Assembly (NCBI GenBank): GCA_026260175.1
Contig: JAKCWW010002796.1
Span: forward strand, 1 to 53,462
Origin: Reticulitermes lucifugus
Lineage: Eukaryota > Arthropoda > Insecta > Blattodea > Rhinotermitidae
Direction of reading: 5' to 3'
Length of the DNA: 53,462 bases
A program made the translations under genes and the position numbers. Positions 46,828 through 53,462 of this stretch are shown piece after piece. The notes under the pieces were generated by a model that did not search any database, was not told the origin of the DNA, and saw only the letters and a program-made list of their open reading frames with translations. Position 1 is the first letter of the stretch. Every line of letters starts with the position of its first letter.

Positions 46828-49800
46828 GCAGGAACACAAGTACGTAATCTGAGAAGTATGCTATGGAAGAGGCCTCTCCTTCACAATTAACTTGATAAAA
46901 TACGTAAATTTAGCTATTATTCTCAATAAAGGAAAAATACGCACATATAAATAGGAGTTAAAATTAATTAAAATCCGGAGGTGTTGTAGATTTTGAGGGT
47001 GCAAGCGATTCCTGTAATAGCTGAGTAGCGTACAGTAAATGCAGTTAATATGGCATGTTATCAGATGAAAAATCGGAAGAACCGTAGTTGCGGAGGTAGA
47101 ATAAGTGCAAATGTTATATTCAGTGACGTGCTATTGTATTGTCGGACGAGTGCGTACTATTGACCGTCTAATGCCACCTGTACAGCTATTGTAGTTTGTT
47201 ACAGTAGGCCCAGTACCTTTCAGACCGTTTGGCTCATTGTCACGGGCTTCCTTACATTTCTGTGTGTGTTTTACAGATTCTCTTACGGCATACAATAAAT
47301 TACCATTGCTTTAGTCATTATTTTGTGTAGAGTTTTGAAGTGTATCTGTGCGTATCTTGGTGCCTACCGGTACATCCCGTAGTCTGTAATAGTCATAATT
47401 ATAATGCGATTGTGTTTTGTGCTGTAGAGTTGTTTTAATATAGCCGACCATTTATCATATAACTTAGAGTGTTTCTTTACAAGGAGGGTGTTGGGTTTTT
47501 GTATTTGCTCTCTGAATTTTATATTTATTCAACTGGACTTTGTTTTAAGCTTCCTGTTTACCCCTTACCTGTGCCCCTCTTGCACTATTTTAGTTGTCTT
47601 CTTTGTATGTCGGACATACCTTAACAAACTGCAACAAACACAGTTGTTTTATTAGAAGGTAAACAGTGCCTACTTATTTGATAAATTGTCTGTTAGGCTT
47701 GGTTCTGCGTGGGAGAAGATTTAAGGAATGCAAAGATTTATTGTAGGCTTTCGGAAAATGGGTATAATGGTACTGAAAGACAAATATGTTTGTTAGAGTG
47801 GTGGTGCCGATTACAGCAGTAGAAAGGAGGTAAAAGGTACGTCATGGTGGAAATTAGTTGTGTGGAAGTTGAAGGGGGGTAGAACAGGAGTCAGAGAATA
47901 CCAGTGTGTCAGTGAAACGTGCCGTGTTTAGTATATTAAGATATGTCGAAACTAGGGAATTGAGGTTACTTGTGAGAAAAAGAAGAACCGTAGCAATAAA
48001 AGTCCTTCTTTAAAAAGCGTAAACTTTACAATTGTTAATGTTAATTGTTGGCGATATAATATTCAGAGTTAGAGATAATCGTATAGAGTGCGTTAGGTGA
48101 ATGGAATTTCTGTCGATGGATAATAATTGATGTAATATGCCAGATTGTTTTACGGGACTGTATGATATCGGAGGCCACACCCCACAGCAACGAGGGTTTA
48201 GGCGGAGTGAGGCTCTGTGTACAGCATAAAACAATAAAGGAGTTCTCTCATATATGTCACAGACTAATTTATGTTTAGTACGGACGGTTAATGCACAGCA
48301 CTGCTCTGTACACCTATATATTCTCTGTCTTAATTAATTCGTAACGACTCCAATTATTCCCTTGAAGTATCTGTGGCAGAAAATTTCAAACATATCTGCG
48401 TTTGGCGATGCATTTTCTTGCATCCCTAATAATTTTATAGTGGTGTCCTTTATGGCCGGTATCGGCATAAACTCTTTTTATTTAAGTTAAAGATGGGAGC
48501 TGTAAATCGTGGAAATGTTTTTAAATAGTCGTTTGCATTGTTTTATTGATTATTACATGTTAATCATTATGTTGCGTTGCGTAGTTCACCAGGAACTGTT
48601 AGACTGTATTAGCGCGATATAGGCCTATTTCCTGCTTGGACATGAATTCCCTCTTCTTCCGTTCCGGACATCAGAGTGGCTAGAGGGCGAGTGACCACTC
48701 TCCCTATACTGATACGACGTGTGGCAATTAAATAACGAGACCGCGAGCTGCTCCTAACCTTGATTGTGGTCACCAAAGTAGATATATCTGTGTACTAGTT
48801 ACCGCTGAAAATTTTTGCATTTGCATGCCAATCCACGCTTCTCTATGTTGAAGTAATATAGAGTGATAAAATTTTAAATGGTTTTCTTTACCTTGTTCCT
48901 GTCGCGCTTGATAAAAAATTAAGCAGCGAGAAGACGTAACATTTCTTGTGAGATTTAAAAAACTGTTACTGAAATCTTTCGTTTGTTGCGTTAGGCGTAT
49001 GGAGAGGAGACCAGCTACTTAATCCTTTGAAGGCTGGATGTAACCTGAACTACATTTAGAGATTCAAACCGTGCCGCGCAGTACACACACCCCGCCTAAG
49101 TTACAAATACCAACCCGTTAATGCAGTATAGGGAAATATCCGCTGAGCAATGTGAAAGACATACATATAGTCTGGGGGCAAAATGCAGAAATTTTGAATT
49201 TTAGAACTAGGAGCAAATATAGTAACCATTGGGCTTTAAAGAATTAGTGTATTTTCACAAAAATGAGTTTGGGAGTGCTTCGAGCCCTGGGAGACTCCGA
49301 TGGGTAGCTTGCCATGGAAATTACTGTAACAGATCGCCCTGGTTTCGAGACCCTAGGCCATTTCTTTGAGGTCTAGTTAGAGGCTAAGGAGTTCGGGCAG
49401 CGGCTTGAGGGGTCGCTGACGTGTAGAGACAGAGACAGAGAAAGAGAAGGCTACACTTTGTGGTAAATCCAATGATATTTAGCATTTAACCCGCGAATTC
49501 TATTTTTGATTAAACTAGAGAGAGTAGAGCCAATAAGGTGGTAGAGGGGGGATCCTTGGTACTTCAACATAAAAGTTAATTTTTTTTTTTGGCGGAAAGA
49601 CGAGAGTTAGTTGATTTGTAAATGGCGTAGGAAGGGGATATGTGCTACGTGTGCTGCAGGAATAAATTGTGCGGAAAGTAAGTCTTTGTTTGATGTCAAA
49701 GTAGTTAGTGATAACAACAGTGTGCTGTATTGAAAGAATTACTGTGGGAGTGAGGAAACGCACATATACCACCTGCATGGATATTAAAACACGCATACAA

Positions 49801-51981
49801 GTATTTGTTAAGCAAACGTTTGTGAAATGGAGCGTTGTGCGTTTGTGTGTGTATAAATGTATTGTGTGTGAGTGTGTGAAATATTAGTGTGGATCAACAA
49901 TTTTCGAGACTATACGACCCGTTTATTCCCTGTGGGAAGTGTCTCAAGTTCACTGAAATAATTCGTATCTTAAGAATAATTGTGTGAGGACGGTTACATT
50001 GCTGTGAGGTGAAGGCACGTAGGTACAAGATTTTACTAATAAAGTATTGCTTGAAGTATTCCCGCTATTTAATAAGCACACGTCCCTTATGCAGATGCTG
50101 TATAGCTAGTGCCCGCAACGTGTTTTGTCGTATCACCGCATATGTATCAGTAATCAGATGGCACGGTGAATCATATGGGTAGCTCAACTCCAATAATCCG
50201 GCTTTACTGAGCCCTGAATGTTTAACATCGCGTTTTGTCTGAGGAAAGTTAAAACAATTTTTATATGATATAACAGTTGTCACCATCACGCCGTAGCTTA
50301 TGGAATTACACGGGACGGGGACTGATACCAGTTGCGAAAGACACATTGTGCATTCTTTTAGGTGGATACCAACGTTTCGAAGGGTCGTGGGTAAAACTGG
50401 AGGCAACATGTTTCTTCGCATTGTTTGTATCCCACTACAAGTCTACATGGTGTCACAACGCGGTGGACTGCAATCGAACCCTCACCGCCTTTGTAAACAA
50501 AAGTTTTGTATTAAATACCTTGCTAAGATTTTTTTTGTCTTCATTTCATTGCGTCTCACCATGATCCAGTTGTCATAAAGGGTATGAAATTTATCCTTCA
50601 TTAGAGTGGAGAGAGTGCCTGTAAGCAATCAAGTTGTGTAGCCTCTTACCATACTTCATCCTAGAAGTGCACTGTGATGGAATTAACTCAATACAGGAAC
50701 ATGTGAAACACTTCAATTCTGACATTTTCGTCAGACATAAGTTTTCTCGTTTGTTTTCTTATGATAATTTGTACATCATAGTTTGTCGGACGCTGCAAGT
50801 GGTTAGTATAAACGAGGCATGGTCATTTTGCAACGTACGGAAAATACACTGAAGAAGAACGGGCATAATGACCATTATATGCCCCATTGTATCCCTTTGG
50901 TATAGGATTTAAAAATATTATATATGTGATGAATTTTGATAAACTGCTGTGTAAAATATTCTAATATTATCAAAATATAAGTTTAAGGTCCATAAGATAC
51001 ATTTTCTTCTGCTTCTGATACAATTCCGCGCAATAAGTTACAGAATTTTCCGTTGATAAGCCTACAGTTTGACGAGATTTGCTGAGTTAGAAATGATAGA
51101 ACAATTATCATTATCCTAATTTAACATTAAATTTCTTCAACTGAAAATCCTACATGTAATGAGGCATTAAATGTTTGCTTGTTTCTCCTTGTCAATGTTA
51201 AATGTGGATTTGTGATGAATGAATTTATTCCCTGTTTGTTACGTTGTTAAAAAAAGACAATTACAGTTGTATTTTGTTAATAAAGTAAACGTTACTAAAT
51301 TAATTATAACATGTATTCGGAACGCATTAACGATCCATTCTGCCATGAGGCGGCACGGGATTGCGACACTTTGTTCTAATTGAATTACCCGTCGTGATTT
51401 ACTCCTTTCCCTAAGTCAAGTGCTGCGATTTCTGCTGGGTTCTGTTTCCAAGAGGTTGATCCATCTCGCAACAGAATTATAGCACACACACTTCAACAAC
51501 AGGACACAAAATTGTAAGGGTCACTTGTCCGTTGCAGACATTCCGAAATTCCTCAGAGAAATGCAGACGGTGGCGCTTGGTGTAGATCAAGGAGAACTGT
51601 ACCTTCTGCACGTTTTGGCACTCTGTAGTGCAAGGTAAGATATTAAGACGTTAGTCTGCCTTCTCCAAGTGGCGGCGTTCTGAAATATCAGACGACGTAG
51701 TAAGGCCAAGTTTCTCAACATTGTCCACGTGTTGGCTGTCTGAAGTACGTTAAAGACAAGGCACTAAGGCGATGTTCCGCCGCCTCTGTCAAGTAATGGC
51801 GCTCCGCAAAGTAGAACAGTATATTCAGTCACTTTTTTCATCAATTCCTACGTAGTGGCCTTCCGATATTTAGGCAAATTTTCTCGGATTTAACACAGGA
51901 CTTCCCTTTGTATTCCCTTAACTCAATATATTAAATTGATACAGTGGGCACAAATATTCTTTATTATAAAGAATACTTGTT
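46828..51981. other. No gene seen in about 5 kb
   Basis: Frames up to 118 codons (50065-50421, minus) without recognised domains. A gtgtgt-rich short stretch is near 49840-49880 and a purine-rich one near 49425-49450. No SINE with a convincing promoter and no TSD noted. Confidence 0.4.
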
Positions 51982-52010
51982 ATGTTTGAACCCCAAAGGG
52001 TCATCATCAA
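51982..52010 (-). ncRNA. Degraded hammerhead-like fold
   Basis: Minus strand: UUGAUGA in place of CUGAUGA, U, stem GACCC/GGGUU, then CAAAC in place of GAAAC. The fold is kept while two core positions are lost, so it is unlikely to cleave. A separate local palindrome (attctttattataaagaat, 51957-51976) lies beside it. Confidence 0.3.
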
Positions 52011-53137
52011 GCGATAAAATATGGTAATACATAAAGGATGGTATTTAAAACACTTATTGTTATACAACAGATGTCTACCTTACAATTCTTTTTATTACAA
52101 TTTACGCTGTTGTATTAAAATTCCCACGTTACGTATTCTAGATTACATAAAAAGTAAAAACGTCTTGCACACATGTAATTGTGTTATAATCAATAGTATT
52201 TTAATTATTACCTTGTAGGTGTGAAAGCCATAGAATCTGTCTACGTGGATTTCTCATGATGGGAGTCAATTAGTCTCTTTTTTACTTGAGGTTTTGTTGA
52301 CATATAAAGGTCAGTTGATCTTGCATATACATATTTGTGTTTTGTTATTCCGTTACAATGGAGTAAGCGTGACGTTCTTGAATGTTGGGGTCCGAGTGTA
52401 GTTTTCTATTTGGTCTTCCTTATTGCTATGTTAACTTGGCCTCATTAAGCCCTTATTTTTACCGATATTCTGAAGACAGTTCTTAGTTTTTGCTATTGGC
52501 CTCCCGTGAGTGTCGTTGAGAGGTTAACATAGGCTTGAATGCAATGTTAAAAATTTACGCGCCAACGTATCTCCTATAGAAATCTTGAAAAGTAGACCAC
52601 AGCCTTCGAAACGCGTGAATTTGATGCGTACGTTATAATTCACTTGTGCACACCTTCCCAAGGTATGTCATGGTTATTGTTATTGCTATCATTCTATCTG
52701 CATTTGTATGGGGACGCAATCAACTTTATTCGTTTCCTATGGGAAACTATCGAAGCATAACATTCCATTTTATAATAAAGGACAAATTGATTTTGGGTGG
52801 ATGTGAATATAATGAGAATAAAATGTGACAGCCTATTGATGTCGGTAAACGTATCAAAGTGAAGTTTAATAGTACATTTTATGTTATTTGCAGAAGGTAC
52901 GTGAAATTCGAACGTAATACATTATACCTGTCCGTCCATTGCATGGTTCTATACTGTACTGAACGGATTTGGACTCTGTACAGTATTGCATTTTTACACA
53001 AAACTTTCAAGGGAATAATTTTTTCCCTGTCAAATGTAACCACTATTTTACATGAAGCTGACACGGAAGTTGTTCAACATTTAACAACCAACTAAATGCA
53101 CATTTTATTTAAAACTATTTTATAGTTTTCTTAGATT
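52011..53137. other. No gene seen
   Basis: Overlapping short frames at 52859-53095 on both strands have no recognised domain. Nothing else noted. Confidence 0.4.
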
Positions 53138-53181
53138 CCCCTACATATGTGTCGGTCTGATTTCAGACCATCTTCAGGGGG
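53138..53181 (-). ncRNA. Hammerhead-ribozyme-like motif with outer stem
   Basis: Minus strand: CCCC (complement of 53178-53181), CUGAAGA (53171-53177), one U, perfect 6-bp stem GGUCUG/CAGACC, GACA in place of GAAA, palindrome ACAUAUGU (53143-53150), A, then GGGG (53138-53141) closing stem I. One core base (the second A of GAAA) differs from the consensus, so it may be inactive, but the pairing pattern is complete. Confidence 0.4.
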
Positions 53182-53462
53182 TCATAAACTACACTTATAT
53201 CACGTCCATATGTGTTCGTNCAATTGCATATGTAGTGTAGATCACTTGCGTCTAATCGTGTAGGTTGTAATATCACTTTTTAAAAAATCACTTTTTAAAA
53301 AAACACAGATTAAAATAGATTAAAAACACGATTAAAGTTGTAAAACACACTTGAAACACACTGTATACCGACTGAAGGTCCCATCTACGTTGTTTGTATG
53401 AGGTGAAACATAGTAGATCATTTCCTTGTGTCTACACGTCATTGGTTAATTGAAGCGTGAAA
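53182..53462. other. Window end, no gene seen
   Basis: AT-rich with an A-rich duplicated phrase (tcactttttaaaaaa twice near 53273-53302) and a single N at 53220. Confidence 0.5.

Noticed and set aside
50455..50495. Box-B-like sequence on the minus strand (gggttcgattgcag)
   Set aside because: No box A upstream on that strand; may be a remnant but cannot be supported.
1..53462. CRISPR array, operon or bacterial-type system
   Set aside because: The repeats are tandem without spacers, there are no dense coding genes, and the SINEs and LINEs mark the DNA as animal nuclear sequence.

Overview
This window looks like non-coding, AT-rich genomic DNA from an arthropod, probably an insect. I found no intact protein-coding gene: nearly all open frames are short, lack family signatures, or are by-products of repeats. 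Several features suggest a cockroach or termite (Blattodea), for example the SINE-encoded phrase NSVVGIATRYG that I associate with cockroach-like genomes. That assignment is inference from memory, not a search. The DNA is best read as an intergenic or intronic stretch that has accumulated mobile elements.

Layout, left to right. At 340-588 is a tRNA-derived SINE with target-site duplications (TSDs). At 2888-3236 is a 5'-truncated non-LTR retrotransposon end with a perfect 12-bp TSD. At 5118-5405 is a SINE of a second family with a 13-bp TSD. An inverted repeat lies at 11561-11719 and a third SINE type at 11966-12253. A 20-bp satellite with an internal N gap fills 14244-14703 and is followed by a near-perfect 267-bp fold-back (14809-15075). 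Remnants of a BEL/Pao integrase (19081-19270) and a Tc1/mariner-like transposase (19505-19965) come next. Three more SINE-type insertions with TSDs or conserved ends lie at 23328-23626, 23961-24144 and 28576-28818, and a 66-bp tail-only insertion with a 14-bp TSD at 27365-27430. A decayed lysine-rich coding-like tract (32918-33656) precedes a G/T-strand pentanucleotide array (34755-35308). A 300-bp inverted repeat follows at 42347-42651. The 43-46 kb segment holds a SINE fragment with a 31-bp minisatellite in it, another retroelement fragment, a complete SINE with TSD, a 42-bp tandem duplication and an endonuclease-domain fragment of a non-LTR element.

The most interesting signal is a recurring small fold, seen at about six to eight unrelated places: CTGANGA, one extra base (usually T), a hairpin of variable sequence, GAAA, then a short palindrome beginning AC and ending GT. 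The invariant bases are those of the hammerhead ribozyme core. The hairpins differ in sequence but keep their pairing, and the best copies (42404-42445 and 53138-53181, both minus strand) also have matching outer stems. The palindrome would act as a short stem III, as in dimer-forming hammerheads. Several copies sit inside or at the centre of long inverted repeats. Whether they cleave, and which mobile element carries them, cannot be settled from the sequence alone.
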